Positions 1 to 5,664 of a stretch of DNA of 5,664 nt are shown here, in pieces (position 1 is the first letter of the stretch; each line of letters opens with the position of its first letter). Source of the DNA: CAZLLV01 sp964560325 (GTDB lineage: Bacteria > Acidobacteriota > Thermoanaerobaculia > Multivoradales > DATKCC01); assembly GCA_964560325.1 (NCBI GenBank), contig CAZLLV010000025.1:1-5664 (forward strand), in the 5' to 3' direction. The translations under genes were made by a program, and so were the position numbers. A model generated the notes under the pieces. It had not been told where the DNA came from. It ran no database searches and worked only from the letters and a program-made list of their open reading frames with translations.

Positions 1-1954
1 AGACCGCGCGGGCGGCCCGGTACGGATCGAGCGATTCGAGCACGTTCCACAGGGGGCCGGGGGCCGGGGCGCCGTCGAGGACGGCGGTCCAGAGCGCGGC
101 GGTCTCGCCGGAGCACTCGCTCCGCGCCCGGTCACCGAAACCGGCGAGCGCGAAGAGCGCGGGCCGCTCCTCCGGCTCGAGCTCGGCCAGCGCTTCCTCT
201 GCCACCTCGGCGAGCGCTGCGGCCGCCTCCTCCGCCCGGCCGAGCCAGCCGAGGGCGCGCGCCTCGAGCAGCCGGAGCTCGTCGCGGTGCCAGCGGCCGC
301 CCTCCTCCTGGAGCGCCAGGGCCTCGGCGCAGTGGGCGAGCGCCGCCTCCGGCCGGCCCACCACCAGCTCGTGGCGCGCCAGGAGCGCCAGGTCGTGGAT
401 CTCCCCGCGGACGTTGCCGGCGAGCCGGTTCTCGTCGAGCGCGCTGGCGAGGATCTCCTCCACGCCGGCGACCCGCCCCCGACGCAGCCGGATCTCGGCC
501 AGGTTGTGGAGCGCCAGCGTCGTCCGGCGCGGGCCGTCGCAGGCGCCGAGCAGCCGCTGGGCGTGGAGGAAGGCGCGCTCGGCGCCAGCGAGGTCCCCCG
601 TACGCGCCCGCCCCACGCCGAGGTCGCTCCACAGCCCACCGGCCTGGTCGCGCCGGAGCGAGCGGCGGTCGCAGGCGAGGGCGCACGACAGGTGCTCGAC
701 CATCGCCGCTCCGTCGCCGGCCGCCATCGCCCGGAGCCCCGCCGCCTGGTGCCAGCGCCAGGCGACCGCCGGCGAGCGCTCGGCCGCCGGGCGGGCGGCG
801 GCGAGGTGACGGTCGATCGCTCGCCGATCGCCCCGGTCCCAGGCCGCGACCGCGGCGACCAGCTCCGCCCGTGCAAGGGTTTCGTCGCCGCCGCCCCGGG
901 CGCCGCGGAGCGCCCGCTCGACCCACTCGGCGGCACGCTCCGGGTGGCGGCTGTTGAAGTAGGCGCGCTGCGCCACGTCGGCGAGCTCGATCCGCGCGCG
1001 CGGGCCGATCGAGGCGAGCGAAGAGGAGCGGCCGGCGCCCGAGGCGAGCCGGGAGAGCCGGCGGCGCACGACGCCGAGCTCGCCCAAGAGGAGCCGGGCA
1101 CGGAGCTCGCCGGCCAGGGCGCGGCCGCGGTCGCTCACGCTCTCGACCGCTCGGCTGAGCTCCCGCAGCACCTCGGCCGCGGCGGCGAAGCGGCCGTCCG
1201 CGAGCAGCGCCTCGCCGTGCGCCAGGCGCTCCTCGTCGCCGTCCGGCCCCCGGACCGCCCATGTGGCGACCGCGGCGCTCCACCGCCCGGCCGCCGCCAA
1301 CCGCGCCGGATCGGACCGCCCGCCGCCGTGCCACAGGTCGCGCGCGCCGGAACCGGCGAGGGTCTCGCGCAGCTTCGCCGCCTCCGCCGCCGTCACGCTG
1401 CGCGGCCAGCCGCCCGCGCCGGCACCCGCCAAGAGGACGGTGCGCGAGCCGTTCTCGACCAGCTCGGCCGCCAGCGCCCGGCGGTCGACCGCGTGCTCGC
1501 GCTCCCAGAGGAACGGAGCGACCTCCAGGATCTCGGTGACCGCCCGGTGCGGAGGCAGCGCCGCGAGCGACGGTCGCCACCGTTCGAGCAGCCGCCGCAC
1601 CGCCCGACGGCCTGCGCCGCGCCCCGCCACCCGCTCGGAGGAGCCGAAGAGCACCGCCACGAGCTCGCGCAGGCTCTCCTGGCAGAGCAGGCGGCGGGAA
1701 CGGGGAGCCGGCTCGATGCCGCATAGCTCGCCGTCCGGGCCGAGGCCCGCTCCACGCCAACCGCGCGCCGTCCGGCCGCCGGCCGCGTCGAGATGGGCGA
1801 GGAGCGCGGCGCCCTGCAGGAGGAGACCGACGCGCCGGCGGTCGGTGAGGCGCGGCGCTCCGGAGCTCCCCACGAGCTCGTCCAGGCGGTGACGCGGCTC
1901 GAGATCGAGCGCCGGGTGGACGAGGCGGGGGCGGTCGGTGGTCTCGATCGTCAT
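1..1954 (-). CDS. Large TPR-repeat protein, N-terminal 651 residues (partial, runs off left edge)
   Basis: The frame opens at ATG 1954-1952 (MTIETTDRPRLV) and stays open for 651 codons to the window edge, with almost every third base G or C. GGAG at 1960-1963 lies 5 nt before the ATG, and the start is 36 nt after aroA, so co-transcription is likely. Residues 438-471, 478-511, 515-548 and 557-590 look like TPR helix pairs (for example LWSDLGVGRARTGDLAGAER and ALAHCAEALAL), and weaker repeats can be seen from about 243. Residues 40-151 vaguely resemble the C-lobe of a Ser/Thr kinase without HRD or DFG motifs. Residues 172-184 are Gly/Ala-rich (LLAGAGAGGWPRS) and lack a proper P-loop Lys. No signal peptide or membrane segment is visible, so it is probably cytoplasmic. 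TPRs mediate protein-protein binding. Large TPR proteins of this kind may end in a sigma-54 activator, HTH or other output domain, but that part lies outside the window. The coding call is strong; the function is unknown. Confidence 0.85.
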   Translation of the reverse strand, partial: MTIETTDRPRLVHPALDLEPRHRLDELVGSSGAPRLTDRRRVGLLLQGAALLAHLDAAGGRTARGWRGAGLGPDGELCGIEPAPRSRRLLCQESLRELVAVLFGSSERVAGRGAGRRAVRRLLERWRPSLAALPPHRAVTEILEVAPFLWEREHAVDRRALAAELVENGSRTVLLAGAGAGGWPRSVTAAEAAKLRETLAGSGARDLWHGGGRSDPARLAAAGRWSAAVATWAVRGPDGDEERLAHGEALLADGRFAAAAEVLRELSRAVESVSDRGRALAGELRARLLLGELGVVRRRLSRLASGAGRSSSLASIGPRARIELADVAQRAYFNSRHPERAAEWVERALRGARGGGDETLARAELVAAVAAWDRGDRRAIDRHLAAARPAAERSPAVAWRWHQAAGLRAMAAGDGAAMVEHLSCALACDRRSLRRDQAGGLWSDLGVGRARTGDLAGAERAFLHAQRLLGACDGPRRTTLALHNLAEIRLRRGRVAGVEEILASALDENRLAGNVRGEIHDLALLARHELVVGRPEAALAHCAEALALQEEGGRWHRDELRLLEARALGWLGRAEEAAAALAEVAEEALAELEPEERPALFALAGFGDRARSECSGETAALWTAVLDGAPAPGPLWNVLESLDPYRAARAV

Positions 1955-1959
1955 GTCCG

Positions 1960-1982
1960 CTCCGTGGATGCGCGGAACGGAG
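1960..1982 (-). promoter_or_regulatory. Ribosome-binding site of the TPR gene inside a small hairpin
   Basis: Read on the minus strand, CTCCGT (1982-1977) pairs perfectly with ACGGAG (1965-1960) across an 11-nt loop. The 3' arm contains the GGAG Shine-Dalgarno, which sits 5 nt before the ATG at 1954. The Shine-Dalgarno itself is clear and fixes the start. That the stem hides it until ribosomes finishing aroA open the structure is an inference, and a 6-bp stem could also arise by chance. Confidence 0.5.
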
Positions 1983-1990
1983 ACGATCCT

Positions 1991-3343
1991 TCACCCGAGC
2001 AGCGCTTCCAGGTCCTCCCAGAAGCCGGGGTACGACTTGCCGACCACGTCGGGGTCCGCCACGCGAACCCCCGGGCGGCGCAGCCCCACCAGGGCGAAGC
2101 TCATGGCGATCCGGTGATCTCCCATCGGGTCGACGGTCACCGGCCCGGCGCCGGCATCGACCGCACCGGGCCCGCCCGCCCAGCAGCCCTCGATCACCAG
2201 GCCGTCGGGCAGCTCCTCCACCGGCACGCCGAGACGCGACAATCCGACGGCCATGGCGTGCAGGCGATCGCTCTCCTTGATCCGCAGATGCGAAATATTG
2301 TAAATGCGAGTCGTCCCGGATGCAAACGGCGCGACGGCGGCGAGGGTCGGCACCTGATCCGGCGATGCCGAGAGATCGACCTCGACGGCGGCGAGCGGAG
2401 CGCCTTCGACCACGACCGCCTCGCCCTTCCGCTCGACCCGCGCCCCCATGCGGGCGAGCAGATCGAGGAACGCGCGGTCACCCTGGGCCGACTCGGCGTC
2501 GAGCCCCGTGAGCTCGACCCGGCCGCCGGTGATCGCCGCCGCGGCGGCCGGGTAGCAGGCGGCGGACCAGTCCCCTTCGACGCGGAGGTCGGCGGGGGCC
2601 GAGAGCCGGGCCGGCGCGATCCGCCAGGTCGCCCCGGTCGAGCGGATCGGGTCGATGGCGGTAAAGCGCCGGATCGCCCGGCGAGTGAGCTCGACGTAGG
2701 GGCCGGAGGTGAGTGCCGGCACGTGTAGCTCGGTCGGCCGGCCGGCGCGCAGGCAGGCCATCAGGAGCGCCGAGAGGTACTGGCTCGACTCGCCGGCGTC
2801 GAGGGTCGCCCGGCCGCCGCCGAGGGTGGGACCGTGGACGACCAGAGGAGCGTGGGAGGGGGTCGCGCCGTCCTCCGGCGCTCCGACCGGCTCGGCCGCC
2901 TCGAGGCGGGCCCCGAGCGCCGTCAGCGCGTCGACCAGCGGCCCGACCGGGCGCTCCCGGAGCCGCGGCGAGCCGTCGATGCGCCAGCGGCCCGGGAGCA
3001 CCGCGAGAGTGGCGGTGAGAAAACGGAAGAGGGTGCCGGCGTTGCCGCAGAAGATCTCCGCGCTCGCCGGCGCGCTCCCGGGTCCGGGCGGCGCGAGCTC
3101 GACCGCCTCGTCGCTCGCCTCGACCGACCAGCCGAGCGCGCGCAGGGCGTCGAGGAAGAGGCGGGTGTCCTCGGCCAGGAGCGGCCGGCGGACGATCGCC
3201 CGGGAGCCGGAGAGGAGCGCCAGGTTCAGGTAGCGGTGGGTGACGCTCTTCGAAGGCGGCGGCGCGATCCGCCCCCGGACCTTTCGGCCGGACGGGATCG
3301 CGCGCGGCTCGTCGGACGGGCCACCCGGGGTCAGCCCAGCCAT
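1991..3343 (-). CDS. aroA: 3-phosphoshikimate 1-carboxyvinyltransferase (EPSP synthase)
   Basis: This cytoplasmic enzyme transfers the enolpyruvyl group of PEP to shikimate-3-phosphate, the sixth step of the shikimate pathway to chorismate. The protein has 450 residues against 427 in E. coli. Visible family motifs are PPSKSVTHR at 29-37 (substrate-binding Lys32, Ser33, Arg37), CGNAGTLFRFLTA at 99-111, RERP at 129-132 (PEP-binding Arg131), SSQYL at 186-190, VEGDWSAA at 255-262, the expected catalytic Asp329 in SPDQVPTLA, RIKESDRL at 354-361, GDHRIAM at 408-414 and KSYPGF at 436-441. All key residues seem present. The residue matching E. coli Pro101 is Phe108. ATG 3343 was chosen because GGGAGG lies 4 nt upstream and the first motif follows within 30 residues. 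The gene overlaps the lpxH end by 13 nt. The same frame stays open upstream to 4105, but that part is the shadow of lpxH. Codons 340-352 are unusually AT-rich. Confidence 0.97.
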   Translation of the reverse strand: MAGLTPGGPSDEPRAIPSGRKVRGRIAPPPSKSVTHRYLNLALLSGSRAIVRRPLLAEDTRLFLDALRALGWSVEASDEAVELAPPGPGSAPASAEIFCGNAGTLFRFLTATLAVLPGRWRIDGSPRLRERPVGPLVDALTALGARLEAAEPVGAPEDGATPSHAPLVVHGPTLGGGRATLDAGESSQYLSALLMACLRAGRPTELHVPALTSGPYVELTRRAIRRFTAIDPIRSTGATWRIAPARLSAPADLRVEGDWSAACYPAAAAAITGGRVELTGLDAESAQGDRAFLDLLARMGARVERKGEAVVVEGAPLAAVEVDLSASPDQVPTLAAVAPFASGTTRIYNISHLRIKESDRLHAMAVGLSRLGVPVEELPDGLVIEGCWAGGPGAVDAGAGPVTVDPMGDHRIAMSFALVGLRRPGVRVADPDVVGKSYPGFWEDLEALLG

Positions 3344-4062
3344 ACGACCTCCCGCGCGTCGTACCAGGCGTCGAGCAGCCGGATCTCCCCCTCCGGCACC
3401 TCGAGCACCCGCGGCTCGTGGAAGTGGCCGAGCAGCAGCACGTCGTGCCCCTCGGCGAGGCGCCGTCGGCCGTAGCGGCGCAGCACCTCCTCCGGGATCG
3501 TCCGCTTGTGCTTCCGGTTGGTCGCCGACAGCGTGCGCTCGGTGCCGAAGACCAGGCGCTGCGCGAAGCGGCGGGGGACGAGCGAGGCGCCGAAGCGGCT
3601 CGGCCGGCTCTTCGAGAGCGCCCGCCAGAAGCGGTACTTCCAGTCGCGGGCGTCGAGCCCGTCGCCGTGGACGGCGAGGTAGCGCGTGCCGCCGGCCCTG
3701 AACGCCACCTCGTCGGCCACCCGGTCGAAGGCGTGCGCGTACGGGCTCTCGCCGAGGAAGAAGTCGCGGTTGCCCTCGACGTAGTCGACCCGCACGCCCC
3801 GGGCACGCAGCTCCGCGAGCGTCTCGACGAAGCGCACGATGTCCGGCGTCTCGTAGCGCCGGTCGCCGATCCAGAGCTGGAACAGGTCGCCGAGGAGGAT
3901 CAGGTGGCGGCACCCCGCGTCCGGCAGCGCCCGGAGCTGCTCGACGAGCGGCCCGGCCGCGCCGCCGGGGCCCCCGAGGTGGGCGTCGGCGACCACCGCC
4001 ACGCGGCCGGCGGGGCCGGCCGCGCCGCCGGCGGCATCGGAGGGACGGGAGTGCTCGGTCAT
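3331..4062 (-). CDS. lpxH: UDP-2,3-diacylglucosamine diphosphatase (LpxH-type metallophosphoesterase)
   Basis: LpxH hydrolyses UDP-2,3-diacylglucosamine to lipid X and UMP, the fourth step of lipid A synthesis, at the inner face of the inner membrane. The 243-residue protein shows the full calcineurin-like metal set in order: DAH at 26-28, GDLFQLWIGD at 58-67, GNRDFF at 97-102 and HGDG at 132-135, with GHFHEP at 212-217. Asp26, His28, Asp59, Asn98, His132, His213 and His215 match E. coli Asp8, His10, Asp41, Asn79, His114, His195 and His197. GDLF-x-WIGD and GNRDF are typical of LpxH rather than of general phosphoesterases. E. coli has GHTHRP where this protein has GHFHEP. About 18 Gly/Ala-rich residues precede the first strand. 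No strong Shine-Dalgarno precedes ATG 4062, so the start could lie slightly downstream (GTG at codon 21). The gene is followed by aroA with overlap. A different substrate is possible but less likely. Confidence 0.86.
   Translation of the reverse strand: MTEHSRPSDAAGGAAGPAGRVAVVADAHLGGPGGAAGPLVEQLRALPDAGCRHLILLGDLFQLWIGDRRYETPDIVRFVETLAELRARGVRVDYVEGNRDFFLGESPYAHAFDRVADEVAFRAGGTRYLAVHGDGLDARDWKYRFWRALSKSRPSRFGASLVPRRFAQRLVFGTERTLSATNRKHKRTIPEEVLRRYGRRRLAEGHDVLLLGHFHEPRVLEVPEGEIRLLDAWYDAREVVWLG
3348..3353 (-). promoter_or_regulatory. Shine-Dalgarno of aroA inside the lpxH coding end
   Basis: GGGAGG at 3353-3348 on the minus strand lies 4 nt before the aroA ATG at 3343, within the last codons of lpxH. 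It fixes the aroA start and the 13-nt overlap, and suggests that translation of the two genes is coupled. Confidence 0.75.
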
Positions 4063-4164
4063 CGGCGGGCCGGAGCATACCCGGGCCGGCGGCCCCCGCG
4101 GTCACCGAAACGCCACGCGGAGCGCGTCCCTCTCGGGCACGGCGCGTGCACTACCAGGAATGTC
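4063..4164. other. Divergent intergenic spacer between lpxH and the small plus-strand ORF
   Basis: These 102 nt should hold promoters for both directions if the small ORF is real. On the minus strand TATGCT (4079-4074) is a weak -10-like match 11 nt before the lpxH ATG, with GTGACC (4105-4100) upstream at an over-long 20-nt spacing. Neither is convincing. No clear plus-strand promoter or operator was seen. Confidence 0.35.
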
Positions 4165-4341
4165 ATGGAGAGCTCGAACAGGAAGCCCGAAGCGGCACCG
4201 GAGCCGGCCCCCCGGCCGGAGCCACGACGCCCCGCCGACACCCCGGTCGCGCGCCGCGCCGAGCGACCGGAGACCGCCCGCACCGGGGAATCGGTCACCG
4301 CGTACGACGACCTCTGGTTCGAGCGCCGGCCGATTTCGTAG
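4165..4341 (+). CDS. Possible small protein, 58 residues, Pro/Arg/Glu-rich, unknown function
   Basis: ATG 4165 to TAG 4339-4341 encodes a 58-residue peptide starting MESSNRKPEAAPEP and ending TAYDDLWFERRPIS. AGGA at 4156-4159 lies 5 nt before the ATG, a good Shine-Dalgarno, and about 88% of third bases are G or C. Residues 1-40 are low-complexity and charged, rich in Pro, Ala, Arg and Glu, and look disordered. The last 15 residues carry aromatic and charged residues (YDDLWFERR) and could be a short binding motif. No signal peptide or membrane segment is visible. The ORF is divergent from lpxH and convergent with mrp, and a hairpin follows its stop, so it has the layout of an independent gene. 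The opposite strand also has a 79-codon frame here with equally high GC3, so base composition cannot decide. I do not recognise the family. Confidence 0.45.
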   Translation: MESSNRKPEAAPEPAPRPEPRRPADTPVARRAERPETARTGESVTAYDDLWFERRPIS

Positions 4342-4360
4342 GCCGCCTTCCGCTCCTCTG

Positions 4361-4379
4361 CCGGCCCTAGGAGGGCCGG
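4361..4379. terminator. Hairpin between convergent genes, possible bidirectional terminator
   Basis: CCGGCCCT (4361-4368) and AGGGCCGG (4372-4379) form a perfect 8-bp stem with a 3-nt loop. On the minus strand it begins directly after the mrp TAA (4382-4380), and on the plus strand it follows the small ORF stop by 19 nt. No T-run follows on either strand, so it is not a classic intrinsic terminator. It may end transcription weakly, mark a Rho-dependent end or protect the mRNA 3' end. Confidence 0.5.
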
Positions 4380-5492
4380 TTACACGATCGACATCTTCGG
4401 CCGTTCGGCGGCGGTCTTCTCCGCCTGCTCGACGACCGCCCGTGCCACGCTGCGGAACGCTTCCGCGTGGTGACCGTCGGGCTGCGAGACGACGATCGGC
4501 TTGCCCTGGTCGCCGCCGAGCACGATCTCCGGGTCGAGCGGGATGGTGCCGAGGAAGGGCGTGTCGAGGAGCTCGGCCGTGCGCTGTCCGCCGCCGCTCT
4601 TGAAGATGTCGGTCGACTCGCCGCAGTGGGGGCAGACGAAGGTCCCCATGTTCTCGACGATCCCGACCACCGGCACGTTCACCTTGCGGAACATCGCGAG
4701 CCCCTTGCGGGCGTCGATCAGCGCCACGTCCTGCGGCGTGGTGACGACGACGGCGCCCGACAGCGGCACCTTCTGCGTGATCGTGAGCTGCGCGTCGCCG
4801 GTGCCCGGCGGCATGTCGACGATCAGGTAGTCGAGCGCGCCCCAGCGCACGTCGCCGAGGAGCTGCTCGAGCGCCTTCATCACCATCGGCCCGCGCCAGA
4901 TGACCGGCGTGTCGGTCTCGACCACGAAACCGAGCGACATGACCTTGACGCCGTAGCGCTCGAACGGGATCACCTGGTTGGCCTCGATCCGCGGCCGCTC
5001 GGTGATCCCGAACATCATCGGCATCGACGGTCCGTAGATGTCGGCGTCGACGATGCCCACCCGGAGGCCGAGCGCGGCGAGCGAGACGGCGAGGTTGGCG
5101 GCCACGGTCGACTTGCCGACGCCGCCCTTGCCGGAGGCGACCGCCACGACGTGCTCGACGTCGGGCAGGAGGGGCTGGCCCTGCTGACTCGGCTGCCCCT
5201 GCGCCCCCGGCTGGCCGCCGCGTCGCGCCGCGGCGGCGCCGGCCGGGCGGGTGACCTCGATCGACACCTCGACCGAGTCGACCCCCTCGACTCCGGCGGC
5301 GGCGCGCTCGACGTCGTCGCGCACGCGGTGGACGGCGTCTTCGTTGTGGGTCGACATCTGGAGGGTGACCTTCGTCCGCCCGCCGTCGGTTTCGACGCCG
5401 GAGACGAACCCGAAGGAGACGATGTCCCGGCTCATGCCGGGGTACTTGACGGTCTTGAGCGCTTGCCAGATGCGGTCTTCGAGTTCGGCCAT
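4380..5492 (-). CDS. mrp: Mrp/ApbC family iron-sulfur cluster carrier ATPase
   Basis: Mrp/ApbC/Nbp35 proteins are cytoplasmic P-loop ATPases that bind and pass Fe-S clusters to target enzymes. The protein has 370 residues. Residues 3-81 form a MIP18/DUF59 domain. Residues 82-110 are a Gly/Pro/Gln-rich linker. The ATPase domain has the deviant Walker A GKGGVGKST at 121-129 with signature Lys122, DADIYGPSMP at 149-158, IWRGPM at 198-203, VDMPPGTGD at 225-233 and TTPQDVAL at 251-258. CPHC at 287-290 supplies the two cysteines expected to bridge a cluster between two subunits. MIP18 plus ATPase is the common bacterial layout and the length is normal. ATG 5492 was chosen because AGGA lies 6 nt upstream and the MIP18 domain starts at residue 3. 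The same frame stays open to a GTG at 5567 but without domain sequence. The gene appears to stand alone, with its own leader and a 3' hairpin. Confidence 0.95.
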   Translation of the reverse strand: MAELEDRIWQALKTVKYPGMSRDIVSFGFVSGVETDGGRTKVTLQMSTHNEDAVHRVRDDVERAAAGVEGVDSVEVSIEVTRPAGAAAARRGGQPGAQGQPSQQGQPLLPDVEHVVAVASGKGGVGKSTVAANLAVSLAALGLRVGIVDADIYGPSMPMMFGITERPRIEANQVIPFERYGVKVMSLGFVVETDTPVIWRGPMVMKALEQLLGDVRWGALDYLIVDMPPGTGDAQLTITQKVPLSGAVVVTTPQDVALIDARKGLAMFRKVNVPVVGIVENMGTFVCPHCGESTDIFKSGGGQRTAELLDTPFLGTIPLDPEIVLGGDQGKPIVVSQPDGHHAEAFRSVARAVVEQAEKTAAERPKMSIV

Positions 5493-5498
5493 GGGAGT

Positions 5499-5502
5499 TC
5501 CT
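5499..5502 (-). promoter_or_regulatory. Shine-Dalgarno of mrp
   Basis: AGGA at 5502-5499 on the minus strand is 6 nt from the ATG at 5492. It supports that start over the in-frame GTG at 5567. Confidence 0.6.
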
Positions 5503-5528
5503 GCTCGGGAGGGTGGTTCGCGGGGAGT

Positions 5529-5549
5529 GTGGAGGCGCGGTGCCTCCAC
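5529..5549 (-). promoter_or_regulatory. Hairpin or operator-like inverted repeat in the mrp leader
   Basis: On the minus strand GTGGAGGC (5549-5542) and GCCTCCAC (5536-5529) form a perfect 8-bp stem with a 5-nt loop (ACCGC). It lies 26 nt upstream of the mrp Shine-Dalgarno. A run of five T (5558-5554) precedes it in the direction of mrp transcription, so it is not a terminator for that direction. It could be a 5'-UTR stem-loop or a dimeric repressor site. No family-specific operator, such as an IscR box, was recognised. Confidence 0.45.
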
Positions 5550-5571
5550 GGAGAAAAACGGTAGCACACGC

Positions 5572-5629
5572 CTCTCCCCCCTCCGGGCCGGAGCAGGCGG
5601 TTGCCTTCTCCCCCCCGGGCCGGACCAGG
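5572..5629. repeat. Imperfect 32-bp-period direct repeat upstream of mrp
   Basis: GGGCCGGA followed by GCAGG (5585-5597) recurs as GGGCCGGA followed by CCAGG (5617-5629), each preceded by a C-rich tract. The first copy also contains the small palindrome CTCCG-GGC-CGGAG (5581-5593). The rest of 5550-5664 shows no supported gene and no clear -35/-10 pair. The repeat may be simple low-complexity drift in a GC-rich spacer. Confidence 0.35.
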
Positions 5630-5664
5630 GGCTCCCGCCCGGGCGTCGGCTCCCGGGCCCGCAT

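Noticed and set aside
287..1726. 479-codon plus-strand frame
   Set aside because: It is antisense to the TPR gene and reads as a shadow of it, a common effect in very GC-rich DNA. No domain was recognised.
132..1994. 620-codon minus-strand frame starting at GTG 1994
   Set aside because: Its product is Arg/Gly/Pro-rich low complexity. The neighbouring frame from ATG 1954 has GC-rich third bases, a Shine-Dalgarno and recognisable TPRs.
1793..2728. 311-codon plus-strand frame across the aroA end
   Set aside because: It is antisense to aroA, whose motifs are unmistakable, and crosses the aroA/TPR junction.
3344..4105. Upstream extension of the aroA frame, suggesting a 704-residue fusion
   Set aside because: The extension lies over lpxH in another frame and is Arg/Pro-rich. 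The ATG at 3343 with GGGAGG gives a normal-length AroA.
4074..4105. Possible lpxH promoter (GTGACC, 20 nt, TATGCT)
   Set aside because: Both boxes match only 4 of 6 bases and the spacing is too long, so it is mentioned only in the spacer entry.
4059..4298. 79-codon minus-strand frame whose TGA overlaps the lpxH ATG (ATGA)
   Set aside because: The ATGA overlap is attractive, but it starts with GTG, no Shine-Dalgarno was established, and its product looks like a Gly/Arg/Ser-rich shadow. Its third positions coincide with those of the plus-strand ORF, so GC3 does not help. Kept only as the alternative to 4165-4341.
5493..5567. N-terminal extension of Mrp from GTG 5567
   Set aside because: It runs through the leader hairpin, adds no domain, and the ATG at 5492 has a good Shine-Dalgarno and the family start.
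4102..5664. 520-codon minus-strand frame over mrp
   Set aside because: It is out of frame with the clear Mrp motifs and is Arg-rich low complexity.

Overview
The window is very GC-rich (roughly 70% or more by eye), with G or C in most third codon positions. It comes from a Gram-negative, lipid A-making bacterium, shown by an LpxH homologue. The style (very high GC, a huge TPR protein beside housekeeping genes) would fit Acidobacteriota, Myxococcota or a similar phylum, but the sequence alone does not settle the phylum.

Layout. All four large genes read on the minus strand, so transcription runs from high to low coordinates. (1) 5493-5664 is a non-coding leader with an imperfect direct repeat, a T-rich patch and a perfect 8-bp hairpin. 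(2) 4380-5492 is mrp/apbC, an Fe-S cluster carrier P-loop ATPase with an N-terminal MIP18/DUF59 domain. (3) 4342-4379 is a convergent gap with a perfect 8-bp hairpin directly after the mrp stop. (4) 4165-4341 is a possible 58-codon gene on the plus strand, with its own Shine-Dalgarno. (5) 4063-4164 is a divergent spacer. (6) 3331-4062 is lpxH (lipid A synthesis). (7) 1991-3343 is aroA (EPSP synthase, shikimate pathway), which overlaps lpxH by 13 nt. (8) 1-1954 is the N-terminal 651 codons of a large TPR-rich protein that starts 36 nt after aroA and runs off the left edge with no stop.

lpxH, aroA and the TPR gene look like one transcription unit (13-nt overlap, then a 36-nt gap). mrp is probably a separate unit if the small plus-strand gene is real. 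lpxH and aroA belong to unrelated pathways, so the operon probably reflects shared growth-linked expression rather than one pathway. The TPR protein may be a scaffold or regulator, and its visible part does not fix a function. No RNA gene, mobile element or CRISPR array was seen. I found no convincing new multi-gene system. The points most worth a second look are the large open TPR frame with a possible degenerate kinase-like N-terminus, the small divergent/convergent ORF, the AT-rich rare-codon island inside aroA, and the hairpins at the mrp leader and at the TPR gene ribosome-binding site.
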